Of a DNA stretch of 64,000 nt, positions 37,601-45,172 are shown piece by piece. The DNA is from Channa striata (taxonomy: Eukaryota; Chordata; Actinopteri; Anabantiformes; Channidae), in assembly GCA_033026295.1 (NCBI GenBank), contig CM065182.1:12214001-12278000 (forward strand), written 5' to 3'. The notes beneath the pieces were generated by a model. That model was not told the DNA's origin. It did no database searches and saw nothing but the letters and a program-made list of their open reading frames with translations. Positions within the stretch are counted from its first letter, which is position 1. Each line of letters opens with the position of its first letter. The translations under genes and the position numbers were made by a program.

Positions 37601-38976
37601 AGCATATGCTTCTGATTTCTGAATTATTTTACTTTTTTCTTTTAAGATAAGGGTCGCAACAGCATGGTGTCGACAGAGAGCGCCTCCTCCACCTATGAGG
37701 AGCTGGCGAGGGCCTACGAGCACGCTAAGCTGGAAGAGCACCTGCAGCACGCCAAGTTCACCATCACAGAGTGTTTCATCTCTGACAGCTCGTCTGACCA
37801 AATGACCACAGGTACCAACGATCCAGCGGACAGCATGACGTCACTCAGTACACCGTCGGAACCAGGCATCTGCCGCTTCACCGCCTCACCACCCAAACCA
37901 CAGGACTATGATCGCGGTAAAAATGTGGCTGTGCCCATTCCACACCGCGCCAATAAAAGTAAGTATGTAAAATACAGGAACAATTATGCACTGATTTTAC
38001 TTTTCCTTTAGCACTTTTCACAATGGGTTTTGCTCTTATTTCCCATTTAGCACTATGTATTATCACAGGTAAAAAACACAATATAGATTCTCACTTCTTC
38101 TACTTAAATCCGATATATAATAGTGGGAGCATGTTCCAACCAGAGACTGCTGAACAGTGACTTGAAATGCCTTTGTTTGATTAAAGGGAGCAAAAAAAAG
38201 CCCAGTGACACAACTACAATGAAAACTAAAGTGATTCCACCATTGAATCAACAATTATTTGGTACCACCCCATAATTACCTGTATCTGCCAACAATAGAT
38301 TTGAAAGACAAACAAAAGGCAACAAGGAGCCATGTTTCTTGTTGTTGCTGATATCTGAGCAAACCCTTCAGGCTGAGTTTTTCACAACGTACATGAACCA
38401 GCCTAAAAAACGGCCACTGAGTCTTCTGTTAGAATGTAGGAACAAAGTCGACGACCTTTGTTTTAAGTTGTCAGAATGACTCAAATGTCCTTTTATTTTC
38501 ACAACGGCTTCATGTATGTTTTTATTTTTTTGCCTTTCTCAGGTGAGTTCTGCAACCTACCCCTCTACATGAAGACAGACCCATTCTTTCGCAAGCAAGG
38601 GGAGTTGCACGACCCGTGCCCGGCTGTGCCACCGCGGGAAGCTTCAATCCGCAGCCTGACACAGCGAGCGTATCACACCCAGGGCCGTCACAAGACTCTA
38701 GATCCTGCCAAACAGCAGGCCCTGACGCTGGGCCATTCTGGGTTGGGCAGCTTGGGTTCAAGCTCCGGCACTGCCACCTTGCCCCAAAGGACTCTCACCA
38801 TGCCCAGTTCTAACACTGCAGCCACAGCTTCCACTTCCAGCACGAGCAGCAACCCCACCAACAGTAACAAGGTGGGCGGCTCCAGAGACTCGCTGCTCGA
38901 GAGCAGCTCCTCTGCTCTGGGGAGACTGCAGAAACAGAGTGTGGGGGCCTACTCCAAGTCATACACGCTGGTGTAG
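2093..38976 (+). CDS. dscaml1: DSCAML1 orthologue, cell adhesion molecule (32 of about 33 coding exons; signal-peptide exon outside window)
   Basis: A type I membrane protein of the Ig superfamily. The family mediates homophilic adhesion and self-avoidance of neurites, best known in the retina. I joined 32 exons by GT-AG sites; every phase fits, giving 2028 residues, close to the roughly 2050 of human DSCAML1 once a short exon 1 is added. Order seen: Ig1-9 (visible residues about 1-873), FN3 1-4 (to about 1275), Ig10 (to 1369), FN3 5-6 (to 1561), membrane segment (about 1580-1600) followed by a basic stop-transfer stretch, then a roughly 425-residue tail ending YTLV, a PDZ ligand. DSCAML1 rather than DSCAM is supported by YDVPHIRHVHANGTLQLYP, ISDVQKEDALSTYRC, PVKGPPQGPRLHIDIP and SEPGICRFTASPPKPQD. 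Coding parts are listed exon by exon. The identification comes from remembered family sequences, not a database search. Confidence 0.97.
2414..4975 (+). other. dscaml1: dscaml1 intron 2
   Basis: 2.6 kb between the Ig1 exon and the first Ig2 exon. No exon-like sequence was recognised. A short GC-rich inverted repeat (ttcgccg/cggcgaa) lies at about 4359-4380. Confidence 0.75.
4976..5122 (+). CDS. dscaml1: dscaml1 coding exon 3 (first half of Ig2)
   Basis: The acceptor is tgtgtag at 4975, not the nearby ttttcag. Only this choice restores VFREPYTVRV in phase 1. The donor is CCAG|GTAAGG. It encodes the first Cys of Ig2 (VFKCLIP) and VSWERDTVS. Confidence 0.95.
5209..5243. repeat. (TG)n microsatellite
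   Basis: 35 bases of pure TG, 86 bp after the donor of the first Ig2 exon of dscaml1. Confidence 0.95.
5459..5493. repeat. perfect hairpin, 15-bp arms, 5-base loop
   Basis: AAATAGTCATGTGAC, loop GCTTA, then the exact reverse complement. Each arm carries the E-box-like CATGTG/CACATG within GTCATGTGAC. Confidence 0.9.
7783..7858. repeat. (TG)38 microsatellite
   Basis: Uninterrupted TG for 76 bases, the longest dinucleotide run in the window, in dscaml1 intron 3. A related shorter tract lies at 7619-7643. Confidence 0.95.
10495..10519. repeat. (CA)n microsatellite
   Basis: 25 bases of pure CA alternation in dscaml1 intron 3. Confidence 0.85.
12110..12178 (+). mobile_element. possible tRNA-derived SINE head, very degenerate
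   Basis: The sequence gggcagctgtggctcagctc resembles the A-box region of fish tRNA-SINEs, followed by a weak B-box-like stretch. Too decayed to be sure. Confidence 0.25.
16975..17232. mobile_element. palindromic MITE-like DNA transposon, copy A (truncated)
   Basis: It shares tggctctgccatgaattcta, ccaaaacattagaacc and accacctcttcttataa with copies B and C. The outer tips and part of the left arm are missing or decayed. It lies in dscaml1 intron 3. Confidence 0.65.
19016..19162 (+). CDS. dscaml1: dscaml1 coding exon 4 (second half of Ig2)
   Basis: Acceptor tcctcag, donor ATGG|GTGAGC, phase 1 at both ends, 49 codons. It encodes LYISDVQKEDALSTYRC and KYSGETRQSNGARL, near-identical to remembered DSCAML1. 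The intron before it is 13.9 kb. Confidence 0.96.
19260..19538 (+). CDS. dscaml1: dscaml1 coding exon 5 (Ig3)
   Basis: Acceptor ccctctag, donor ATAG|GTGTGT, 93 codons. One complete Ig domain with Cys in ELPCIAGGYP and YACEVTN and the Trp of VRWLKDGRPLP. Confidence 0.96.
20441..20716 (+). CDS. dscaml1: dscaml1 coding exon 6 (Ig4)
   Basis: Acceptor tctctaag, donor GAGG|GTATGT, 92 codons. It encodes Ig4 with Cys in FFTCTVEG and YQCFAS and the Trp of ITWYRNTEP. Confidence 0.96.
20819..21115 (+). CDS. dscaml1: dscaml1 coding exon 7 (Ig5)
   Basis: Acceptor ccacttag, donor AGAG|GTGCCT, 99 codons. Ig5 has Cys in SLMCAAKGAPPP and YRCVARN, the Trp of ITWTLDDEP, and ends AEYQARINVRG. Confidence 0.96.
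21539..21811 (+). CDS. dscaml1: dscaml1 coding exon 8 (Ig6)
   Basis: Acceptor gtctccag after a long pyrimidine tract, donor AAAG|GTGAGG, 91 codons. It includes CRVIGYPYYSIKWLKDG and DEGTYLCSVLIQPQ, the canonical Ig cysteine pair. Confidence 0.96.
22002..22032. repeat. perfect hairpin, 13-bp arms, 5-base loop
   Basis: ATACAACACATCT, loop CTTAA, then its exact reverse complement, in dscaml1 intron 8. Confidence 0.85.
22446..22460 (+). repeat. poly-G run (15 G)
   Basis: Fifteen consecutive G on the transcribed-sense strand, about 135 bp upstream of the Ig7 exon acceptor. Confidence 0.85.
22595..22879 (+). CDS. dscaml1: dscaml1 coding exon 9 (Ig7)
   Basis: Acceptor ctccctcag, donor ACTG|GTGAGT, 95 codons. 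Ig7 has CVVSSGDMPIRITWHKDGQ and NGNYTCIASNAAATVS. Confidence 0.96.
23050..23169 (+). CDS. dscaml1: dscaml1 coding exon 10 (first part of Ig8)
   Basis: Acceptor tttcttag, donor AAAG|GTAAAA, 40 codons. It encodes PPRFVVQPNNQD followed by Cys, then IYGKAGVLNCSVEGYPPP. The Cys (TGT, 23088-23090) stands where I recall Gly in DSCAML1, so this half-domain has one cysteine more than the usual pair. Confidence 0.95.
23268..23444 (+). CDS. dscaml1: dscaml1 coding exon 11 (second part of Ig8)
   Basis: Acceptor cggtgcag, donor AAGA|GTAAGT, 59 codons. It encodes QQYHPVPLTGRIQ and DRGYYLCQASNGVG. It lies only 98 bp after the previous exon. Confidence 0.96.
23990..24189 (+). CDS. dscaml1: dscaml1 coding exon 12 (first part of Ig9)
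   Basis: Acceptor ccgctcag, donor AAG|GTCAGA, leaving phase 0. It encodes PAMITSHPNTTMARKGQ, ELNCTARGEQPIIIRWERGD and EVISTLK. Confidence 0.95.
24444..24540 (+). CDS. dscaml1: dscaml1 coding exon 13 (end of Ig9)
   Basis: Acceptor gctcacag, donor CAAG|GTTTCT. It encodes LNPAERGDSVFFSC and HAINSYGEGRGLIQLTVQ, completing the Ig9 cysteine pair. Confidence 0.95.
24647..24775 (+). CDS. dscaml1: dscaml1 coding exon 14 (first half of FN3-1)
   Basis: Acceptor ctgcacag, donor TCAG|GTGTGT, 43 codons. It starts at the Ig-to-FN3 hinge EPPDPPELEV and holds the conserved Trp of the first FN3 sheet (MNLRWIQRFDGNS). Confidence 0.95.
24861..25028 (+). CDS. dscaml1: dscaml1 coding exon 15 (second half of FN3-1)
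   Basis: Acceptor ttttgacag, donor GCAC|GTAAGT, 56 codons. It encodes VYSIRMYSYNKIGRS, the Y-x-hydrophobic-R core of FN3, and ends ELTISTEEA. Confidence 0.95.
25159..25229 (+). CDS. dscaml1: dscaml1 coding exon 16 (start of FN3-2)
   Basis: A 71-bp exon with acceptor gtcaacag and donor AGG|GTAATT, ending in phase 0. It encodes PDGPPMDVILQPMTSQSIRV and the FN3 Trp. Confidence 0.93.
25378..25618 (+). CDS. dscaml1: dscaml1 coding exon 17 (rest of FN3-2)
   Basis: Acceptor tttttccag, donor GACG|GTAAGA. It encodes KKELQNGVIRGYQIGYREN, GDSEVYTLDNLKKFAQYGV and NRAGTGPSSTEINATTLED, almost identical to remembered mammalian DSCAML1. Confidence 0.97.
25619..27548 (+). other. dscaml1: dscaml1 intron 17
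   Basis: 1.9 kb of AT-rich sequence between FN3-2 and FN3-3. Nothing recognised apart from repeated short runs such as agatatatctaagatataac. Confidence 0.7.
27549..27695 (+). CDS. dscaml1: dscaml1 coding exon 18 (first half of FN3-3)
   Basis: Acceptor tctccccag, donor GGAG|GTGGGT, 49 codons. It encodes PSEPPQNVRAISVTSDEAV, ITWAEPPR and GVLKGYRVVFWSLFPDG. Confidence 0.95.
28225..28380 (+). CDS. dscaml1: dscaml1 coding exon 19 (second half of FN3-3)
   Basis: Acceptor gctccctcag, donor GACC|GTGAGT, 52 codons. It encodes EWGEMQNITTTREQVELRG and TNYSVQVLAYTQAGDGVRS. The split codon at its end makes Leu with the next exon. Confidence 0.95.
28381..30010 (+). other. dscaml1: dscaml1 intron 19
   Basis: 1.6 kb separating FN3-3 from FN3-4. 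No exon or named repeat recognised. Confidence 0.7.
30011..30150 (+). CDS. dscaml1: dscaml1 coding exon 20 (first half of FN3-4)
   Basis: Acceptor tttttctag, donor CCG|GTGAGT, ending in phase 0. It encodes PGPPAGIKAVPSS, VVVSWLPPHKPNGVIRKYTI and SSPGSGQP. Confidence 0.95.
31371..31545 (+). repeat. purine-rich block
   Basis: About 175 bases that are mostly G and A on the + strand, including a run of seven G and several GGGG blocks. It lies in dscaml1 intron 20. Confidence 0.75.
31662..31690. repeat. (CA)n microsatellite
   Basis: 29 bases of pure CA in dscaml1 intron 20, beside the purine-rich block. Confidence 0.9.
32591..33100 (+). mobile_element. degenerate SINE-like repeat
   Basis: The left end has a B-box-like agttcaaatccc in a tRNA-like setting, then tctgtcaggagttttctccc, a motif I associate with an abundant fish repeat. 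The right end gives acgaccctgaacaggataag and a (TGGA)n tail. The middle is not recognised. Confidence 0.5.
33263..33416 (+). CDS. dscaml1: dscaml1 coding exon 21 (second half of FN3-4)
   Basis: Acceptor ctgtcccag, donor AAAG|GTAGGT. It encodes APSEYEANPEMLFYRI, the YHIWAAAVTTAGRGN core and VTVEPAGK. Confidence 0.95.
34023..34140 (+). CDS. dscaml1: dscaml1 coding exon 22 (first half of Ig10)
   Basis: Acceptor gtgtgcag, donor GACAG|GTCAGA, ending in phase 2. It encodes FGGTVTTPWMKEVRLPC and APTIKWTKD, the first Cys and the Trp of Ig10. The following 150-bp intron is open in the same frame. Confidence 0.95.
34291..34454 (+). CDS. dscaml1: dscaml1 coding exon 23 (second half of Ig10)
   Basis: Acceptor ctttcacag, donor CAAG|GTGAGT. 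It encodes SEDSAIPV, LRSVKAEDSGYYTC and TNTLGFDTIIVNLVVQ, with the second Ig cysteine. Confidence 0.95.
34558..34656 (+). CDS. dscaml1: dscaml1 coding exon 24 (first half of FN3-5)
   Basis: Acceptor tacccag, donor AGAG|GTGAGT, 33 codons. It encodes PPDQPRLTVSTTSTSSITL and AWIPGDNGGSSIR. Confidence 0.95.
35000..35188 (+). CDS. dscaml1: dscaml1 coding exon 25 (second half of FN3-5)
   Basis: Acceptor ttctgcag, donor AGAG|GTGAGG, 63 codons. It encodes LQYSVDNTEEWRDVFISSS, CGTWYKVKLAAKNSVGSG and ISEIIEAKTHGR. Confidence 0.96.
35710..35997 (+). CDS. dscaml1: dscaml1 coding exon 26 (FN3-6)
   Basis: Acceptor cttcaacag, donor GGCA|GTAAGT, 96 codons. It encodes the complete last FN3 domain, including GWTSGGCPITDL, FRPKGTWAWQ, EATWYELKMKACNSAGCGN and FATTDYDG. 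Confidence 0.96.
36080..36235 (+). CDS. dscaml1: dscaml1 coding exon 27 (membrane segment)
   Basis: Acceptor gtgcacag, donor AGAG|GTAAGA, 52 codons. A short juxtamembrane stretch precedes the hydrophobic run SPVILVTLGVALLFII and the strongly basic RKKRKEKRLKRLR, which fixes the C-terminus inside the cell. Confidence 0.96.
36341..36371 (+). CDS. dscaml1: dscaml1 coding exon 28 (31-nt microexon)
   Basis: Acceptor ccctgtag, donor ATCAG|GTAAGA. It encodes DAKSLAEMLIS just inside the membrane, identical to what I recall for human DSCAML1. It is not a multiple of three, so skipping it would shift the frame. Confidence 0.93.
36500..36618 (+). CDS. dscaml1: dscaml1 coding exon 29 (cytoplasmic tail)
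   Basis: Acceptor tacgtgcag, donor ATAG|GTACGT. It encodes KNNRSIDTPVKGPPQGPRL and HIDIPRVQLLIEDKEGIKQI, a tail segment that separates DSCAML1 from DSCAM. Confidence 0.95.
36737..36889 (+). CDS. dscaml1: dscaml1 coding exon 30 (cytoplasmic tail)
   Basis: Acceptor tgcaatag, donor ACAA|GTGAGT, 51 codons. It encodes VNPQNFCTGVSLHHQALIQ and GPLIDMSDIRPGT. Confidence 0.95.
37074..37274 (+). CDS. dscaml1: dscaml1 coding exon 31 (cytoplasmic tail)
   Basis: Acceptor gtccttcag, donor ACAG|GTGGGT, 67 codons. It is Ser/Thr-rich, with RNRYSSQWTLSRP, ARTLTSDWRTMGS and ESDSYSASLSQDT. Confidence 0.95.
37647..37958 (+). CDS. dscaml1: dscaml1 coding exon 32 (cytoplasmic tail)
   Basis: Acceptor cttttaag, donor AAAA|GTAAGT, 104 codons. 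It encodes SMVSTESASSTYEELARAY, HAKFTITECFISDSSSDQMT and PSEPGICRFTASPPKPQD, the best-conserved part of the DSCAM/DSCAML1 tail. Confidence 0.96.
38543..38976 (+). CDS. dscaml1: dscaml1 last coding exon (tail end, PDZ ligand)
   Basis: Acceptor tttctcag; the frame stays open to TAG at 38974. It encodes CNLPLYMKTDPFFRKQ, VPPREASIRSL, a low-complexity Ser/Thr/Asn stretch and the terminal SKSYTLV, a class I PDZ ligand shared by the vertebrate family. The Ser/Thr/Asn stretch replaces the Pro/Ala-rich stretch that I recall in mammals. Confidence 0.96.
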
Positions 38977-41620
38977 TCCTTTCGCTTGCACAGACTTGCA
39001 CTGCAGTCCTGCTCCTGAACCAGCCCCACTCTGGTACTGTTCAGTCTGGGCCAGAAAGGGCACGCAACCATCTTTCTATAAACCCAGTTAATGGTTAACT
39101 GCCCGGTGTCCTGTCTAATTTTCCTTGGGATAGGTGTTCTCCCAGACAGAGACCCAGCTAACCCTGCTTCTCATGTTCACCTGGGACTCTGTAAAAGAAC
39201 TTCCAACTAACAGTTCAAGACTGCTTGTGCTCAGCTTCGTCATCGCAGGAGCTGCACAGCAAAAACCAGGAAGTGATTTTGTGGTCATTTGGAAATATTG
39301 ACTATAACTGAGGATCTAAAACCTCTGTGTCTATGATGATGAAGCCTACAATAGCCAGTATGGAGCTGTGTGGGAATCCTGTCTCTCATACGCACACGCA
39401 TACTGTCCTCCATAGTTTGAGTATTATTGTCACTTTGCAGGACGTCCTGTTAAGTTCCCTCTTTTTACTGTATCTTTTACCCTCTATGTGTCTCTTAAAG
39501 CCCCATATACCTATTGGCAGATTTTCTATTACTGGTGATTCCAAAATTAAATTATACATGCTCCTTTCCAAGAAGGATAAAATATGTATCACATTATTTT
39601 CCCCAACAAATCTCTCTCCAGCTGAACGGTGTTTCTAAACAAATCACGACAACCCAAATAAACCAGCTACAGTATCATTTCTCACATTATAAATAGAGAC
39701 TATTTGGTATTATAAAGAATTAACATATATATTTCTATGTAGGTATATTACTGACATTTAAGTGAAATTATGACAAAGTATAAATTGTATGTACTACAAT
39801 AGTGGTGTAGTGGTATATACAAGAATTTAATGTCAAATTTAAGAATGAGACAATCGCTCAATCATGAAATTTTAAAAGAAAGAAATTTTTAAAAAAAGGT
39901 TGGAAAGAAAAAGTTAAATATATACACAGGATCTTCTGTATGTTACTGTATGTAGAGCGACCAGGAAAAGTGTGTTTCCCTCCTGTGTGGACAGAGAGTG
40001 ACCCATTCCAAGCCACATGTGTAGATGGGAAGAGCAAGACAGACTACTTTGTTTTTGCTTCAGTTCGTGTAACGGCAGGCAGACTGGGCGGGCAGATAAT
40101 AGATTCCTTGGGTTGCCGCGCCTGCTTCGATGTGTGTGTTTGGTGGAAATTATGATGGCAGAAAACCTTCCGTAGTATTATTTATGCGTGCTCATGAGGA
40201 TATAATGTAGGCTGTTTGACAGTAGTTAACTTGTCGTAAGCTTGATGTGATGGTAAATACAATAACATTCAGAAACCAAAATTAGTGTCACAGATGATCT
40301 CCAAACAAGATATATGTTGGGAGGAGGGTTGTTGCAAAGTGGTTACAGACTCGTGTTATGTATGACACACTATTAAGGCCTCTGTTTGCGGCGGGACAAA
40401 CATTCACAAATATATAGGAACACGTCCCACAAACCTCACAGTCAGCCTTAGTGCCAGTGAGCCAACCTTTGCTCTTCAAAGCAAGATCGAAAGGACTAGC
40501 TGAAGGAATCCCAGTCATGATGTGAATGAAGTTAAATAATATAATGTTGAGAGATGCTATATTGTATGTCAGGGAGTTCAGTTTTGAAAAAATATATAAT
40601 AATTACACAATTGATATATTTGTTGTTGCCCTGTTTAAAGTACTGTATATGTCCTGCTTTCTTTATCTCCATCCCCACCATTTTGCGCTAATGTACATTC
40701 ACACAACAACCTACTGGAATGTCTTTTTTTAAAGCATCTCCATGATAGAGTTTTGTGGCTTATATTTATTTATCTCTTTGCTTTGCTTGTCTGTTCTGTT
40801 CCCAATGGGGGGATCTATTGATCTTAGATTTTCATTTATAATAATCATTTTAATCTATTTGGGGTTTAGTCAAATTTTGGTTCCAGAGGTCAAACAGTAC
40901 TAAGGTATGTGGCCTATGGCTAAAACCAGTTCAGCCAGTCAATTCAGGGACTTGTAGCTCTTTTGGTCACACCAACTACTAGTGTAACGTGTATATACAG
41001 GGCTGGAGTCGGTCCTGAAGCATTCAGAGTCTTGTCTTTTCCCTTGTTAAGATAAATTAAAGTAAGGATTCACCACCCTAAACATATAGACCATCATCTC
41101 TACCTTTGTCAGTGCTGTTTATAGACTAAGTCTTGTACATAAAACACAGTTTTGTATGAAGAGCTATTTTCGTCAGAATAAATCAGGGGACACATCAGGG
41201 TTGAATGCCCCAATTTCAAAATTGAAATGGTATCAAAAATGAAATATTTTACTTCTGCAATGGGCAAAAAATGTCTTTCCCTTTATGTTTTTGATACTAA
41301 TTTGTTGAATTTTTATTCTTTTTTAAGGTCTTTTGATGTTGTCATTTGTCCTATTTACTTTTTTTATAATCATTATTTTGTATTTTGTTCATCCTCATAA
41401 AGTGTCATTGCATGCTTGCTAAAAGGGAAAAACTGAAGGAAAAAATGTATGAAAATCAAAAATTAAAAAAAATGTTGAGGGAATCCCAAACATTTCTTTG
41501 AGTTGCTTGTTATAGCAATTGCTTGTGTTCAAAAGTACATTTTCTATGAAAAGAAAGCAAAAATTAAAAAGATCATTCTAACACCTTGTGCAATAAAGCT
41601 ATCTTTCATACATCATGTCT
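38977..41620 (+). other. dscaml1: dscaml1 3' UTR (inferred)
   Basis: Sequence from the TAG stop to about 20 bp after the AATAAA at 41592. It has no convincing ORF and becomes AT-rich towards the end. The extent is inferred from the polyadenylation signal only. Confidence 0.55.
41592..41597 (+). terminator. dscaml1: candidate polyadenylation signal of dscaml1
   Basis: An AATAAA followed within about 25 bases by a T-rich stretch (tgtcttctgtcattctc), the usual arrangement of a cleavage site. Earlier AATAAA copies near 39659 and 41179 could give shorter forms. Confidence 0.5.
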
Positions 41621-43458
41621 TCTGTCATTCTCAACAGGTTTGTTTGTTTATTATCTGAAACGTTTTCTGACATTTATATAGGACTTACAGATAAACAGCT
41701 AAAGCCTGTTGGCATTTAGGTTGAGATTTACGTTGAGATTAGACGTTAGTGTGAGTCCCTCAAATGTGTGTGACATGGGTGGGAACTCATTGGACCAACA
41801 TGTCATGGGTTGACATTACACCAAAATCAACATTATATCTAGGGTTACATCAGTTTAAATAAACAATTTGTTGATGCTATTAATATAAAAAATAAACAGT
41901 ATTTCATCCAAAACAAGGTACTAAGATACACAAGACCAGTGTCTTATTTAAGGACGTGCTGAATGGAATGGAAGAATGGAATTACTTGCCCTGTGGTTCA
42001 TAGACGTCGGAGCCACAGCTGGATAGTAGTTAATAATGTAGTTAATATACCGACGTATCAAATAAAAAAAAAATAAAAAAATCGTTAAGTAAAATAAGAT
42101 ATGACAATGCAATAGGAAAGCAATGTGCTACTTGATTTGAGAACAGAGAAATGTATACCTACTGTAAATCAATACTAATATAAAGTGATAACCCGGTAAT
42201 TTACTGTTACTTTCATAATGTTTTATATGTATATTTTGTATTTCCAAATCATAGCAGAATATGCAAAGAAATGCTGATATGTAGCTTCTAGTGTGAGTCA
42301 AGCCTGAAAAAAACTGGATCATAAAGTTCCTAAAATACATATCACGCCCAGAAACCACCAGGATGTGGACCACTTATGCTCGCTCACTTGCAACCCGTGG
42401 ACCACATATAAAATGTCATACTTTACTCAAATGATAATGATGATAATGTATTAGACATTCAGGTGAAGGCTTGTGGTGAGCGGATGGTTATTCACCATAT
42501 TTCATTTTTCAATATATTTGTACCACTAAAAGAACCTCTCCATTAAATTTGTATTTTAAAAAATTATGAAATGGTTGTTACACAAGATGATTTGAAATCT
42601 GAATGTATTGTATTATGTGATACAAATTATGTCTAAACAATAAAGAGTCTAATGAGCCAGCACATTTTAATGAATTGATAAATGAGAATCCCCTAATAAT
42701 ATTGGCGTGGAGTAAACCCAAACATCTTGTTAGCTCTACACCTATGCAACCACAAGATGGAGTCCTATGATTATAATGTCCGACACCCTCCACTGAGGTT
42801 AACAGATACTGTGTAGTAACCCAGCGAAAGAGTGCGGTCACTCATGACGGATATACTGTGAATAATTTATGTTTTTCAGTCACCAGCACCTTTGCCAAAA
42901 TGCCTCTGCCTCTAGTTTCTAAAGCAGAAGTCTTTTACCACGTAAATAAAGCTTGTTCATTACTAGATGTTTCATTAACAGATTTAGTGAGTTGTTTTCA
43001 GTTAAGATTATCTCATAATGGAATGACAGAAAGATGAAGCAGCAGATATACATGCAATTTTTGTTTAACAAGTTTTCATCAGGAAAATAGCTTGAACCAC
43101 ATTCTCCTATTCCACAGTGGAAATTGTAGAAAATAACAGCCTGTCTAGAGCTTTTCAAAAACTGTCAATGGTCCTCTCCTTCATTTTCACATAATACTGA
43201 AATGTTTAACCAACAAAATTATTAGCCTGATTGTTTAATACCCCTCTTCCCACTGTTGTAACAATATAATACTGAAGGTAATGTTTAACTCTGTAAATAC
43301 ATTCACAAAATACATATTTAAGTTAATGTCCAATTTCATTTTAAGTTTGAAGGCTGCACATTGACATGAATGGCTGGAGATCAAATTCACATTATAAAAG
43401 ATCAATGAAGCACACACAAACACCCAGGTCCAACAAGAAGACAATTTTACAAGATTTC
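41621..43458. other. intergenic region between convergent dscaml1 and arhgap35
   Basis: About 1.8 kb of AT-rich sequence between the two inferred polyadenylation sites. No ORF, RNA gene or named repeat recognised. Confidence 0.5.
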
Positions 43459-43459
43459 A

Positions 43460-43465
43460 TTTATT
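43460..43465 (-). terminator. arhgap35: candidate polyadenylation signal of arhgap35
   Basis: TTTATT on the + strand reads AATAAA on the minus strand, about 2.26 kb after the stop codon. Other minus-strand candidates may exist; none was tested. Confidence 0.4.
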
Positions 43466-45127
43466 AACTATTATACAGTTCACATAAGGCCTTCATCTTC
43501 AAACACTATTCTCAGTCAGATTCCATGGTTTGCCCTTGGTGCACAGTACATAACTTTCATGTTTTAGCTATTTCACTTTAACATTTGTCTTGTTCTTATA
43601 TTAATTTCATGTTTTAAAACAAGAGGAATTTTTCATCCTTCTCCCTTGGTGTGTTTTTAAATCATGCACTAAACATAAGTGGCCTTGAACCATTCACAAA
43701 AATTGTAAAAACTGACTTTCAATCATTGAAATACACACTAGAAATGTTTTCTACCATTGACTAAGGGGTGGTGTTCCCCAACATACAAATAAACAACCAT
43801 TATAGAGTAGTTTGCACTCAATTTTTGCTCATTGAAAGACAGATTTGCCAAGTTTGTAACAGAAGTGACGCGGTAAGATTATATACTCCCAGGAACTGTG
43901 TTACTATGACAGGGTTACTTTGTTGGTTTTATGCCAGTCTTCATGTTACAGCTTAAAACTCTGAGCAGTATGAGAAGAGCCCTCAGTTTAGTCTGATGAA
44001 CACATAAAATGTCTGACTTCCAACAGTGTTACAACTCCAAAAGTACCAGAATTGATGATCCCAAATATTAATACAACCAATGATCTAACAAGTCTGGGAT
44101 TTGTGCAACCAAGAACCATAGCACAGCCACAATCATCCAGAACCTGCAAGTCTGTTTTTCACCCGGTTCCATTGAAATGGTTCCTCTCATAAAAGTTAAA
44201 ATGATCAGGTCTATATTAACTTCATTTCAGTGCTTCCACTGAAAGTGTGCTGCCTGTTTTTAAAAGGAAGGCTAATATACCAGCACAAAACTAATACACT
44301 AGAGCAGGTAAACGGCTGTTGGTGCTTCCTGAATGTGTCTCATTCACAAATATTTAACTTCTACAGGTTGTTGTATTGTAAAGCAGGACAAGCAGTAACA
44401 GTGCGTTGAGAATACTAAACCTTCTGAGTTAAAGGTCCTTAATATTAGATGAATACAAAGAGCTTGGTTTGATAGACAGCCACAGCAACACATCCAACAC
44501 CCTATCATGTTTCAAGCATTTGGCTTCCATGGACACAAGATGGCAATGTAGAGTTGTGTTACGGTATGATTAGGTTACACATTCAAAAATGGCAAAATTT
44601 CTCCTTCACTTGACTGATGTTTGATATCATAATTGTCTAAATAACCAAACGTCCCTACACATCCACTCTGATTAACCAACAGCTACACAAAGGACAAACT
44701 CTAAAAGAAAAACTACTTTTCACTTGGCTGGATGAATAAGGAATTGGAGCAGATTCAGATTTCCCATTTAGCTAAAACTGGACCTCTGGATCCACTTAGA
44801 GAACTTAAGTTTTTACAAAATGATCTTGTTTCACAAGTCTGCATGGATGCCACACTCAACCACTAACCAAACAATATGGAGAATTATTCAATGTGGCATT
44901 TCTTCAGATTTAACACTACACTATCAAAAAGTGCTTCAGATAAGTTTGTGGATACAAAAACAAGTTTGATGTAAACAAAGTTTGATCTGTCAGAACTCTG
45001 CAGAAGCAATGGGTATGGCTGTTTGAGCTGTGAAATTAAAAACACACAAGAAAACAGCATGTCAACAAAACAAACCCTTTTGAGGGGAAAACAACATTGA
45101 TCATTAAAGTGCATCCCTGGATGTGTA

Positions 45128-45172
45128 CCCACCCCTTCCCTTCCCCTTGCCTCCCCCTCCCCTCCCCTCCCC
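45128..45172 (-). promoter_or_regulatory. G-rich tract (G-quadruplex type) in arhgap35 3' UTR
   Basis: On the + strand a run of C blocks (cccc, ccc, cccc, ccccc, cccc, cccc, cccc) separated by one to four other bases. The transcribed arhgap35 RNA therefore carries many GGG/GGGG blocks with very short loops. Confidence 0.6.

Noticed and set aside
2414..38542. Insect-style alternative Dscam exon arrays
   Set aside because: I looked for duplicated Ig-half exons in the introns and saw none; each domain exon occurs once, as in other vertebrates.
2093..38976. Gene identity as DSCAM rather than DSCAML1
   Set aside because: Diagnostic segments (HIRHVHANGTLQLYP, KGPPQGPRLHIDIP, NPQNFCTGVSLHH) fit DSCAML1 and not DSCAM as I recall them.
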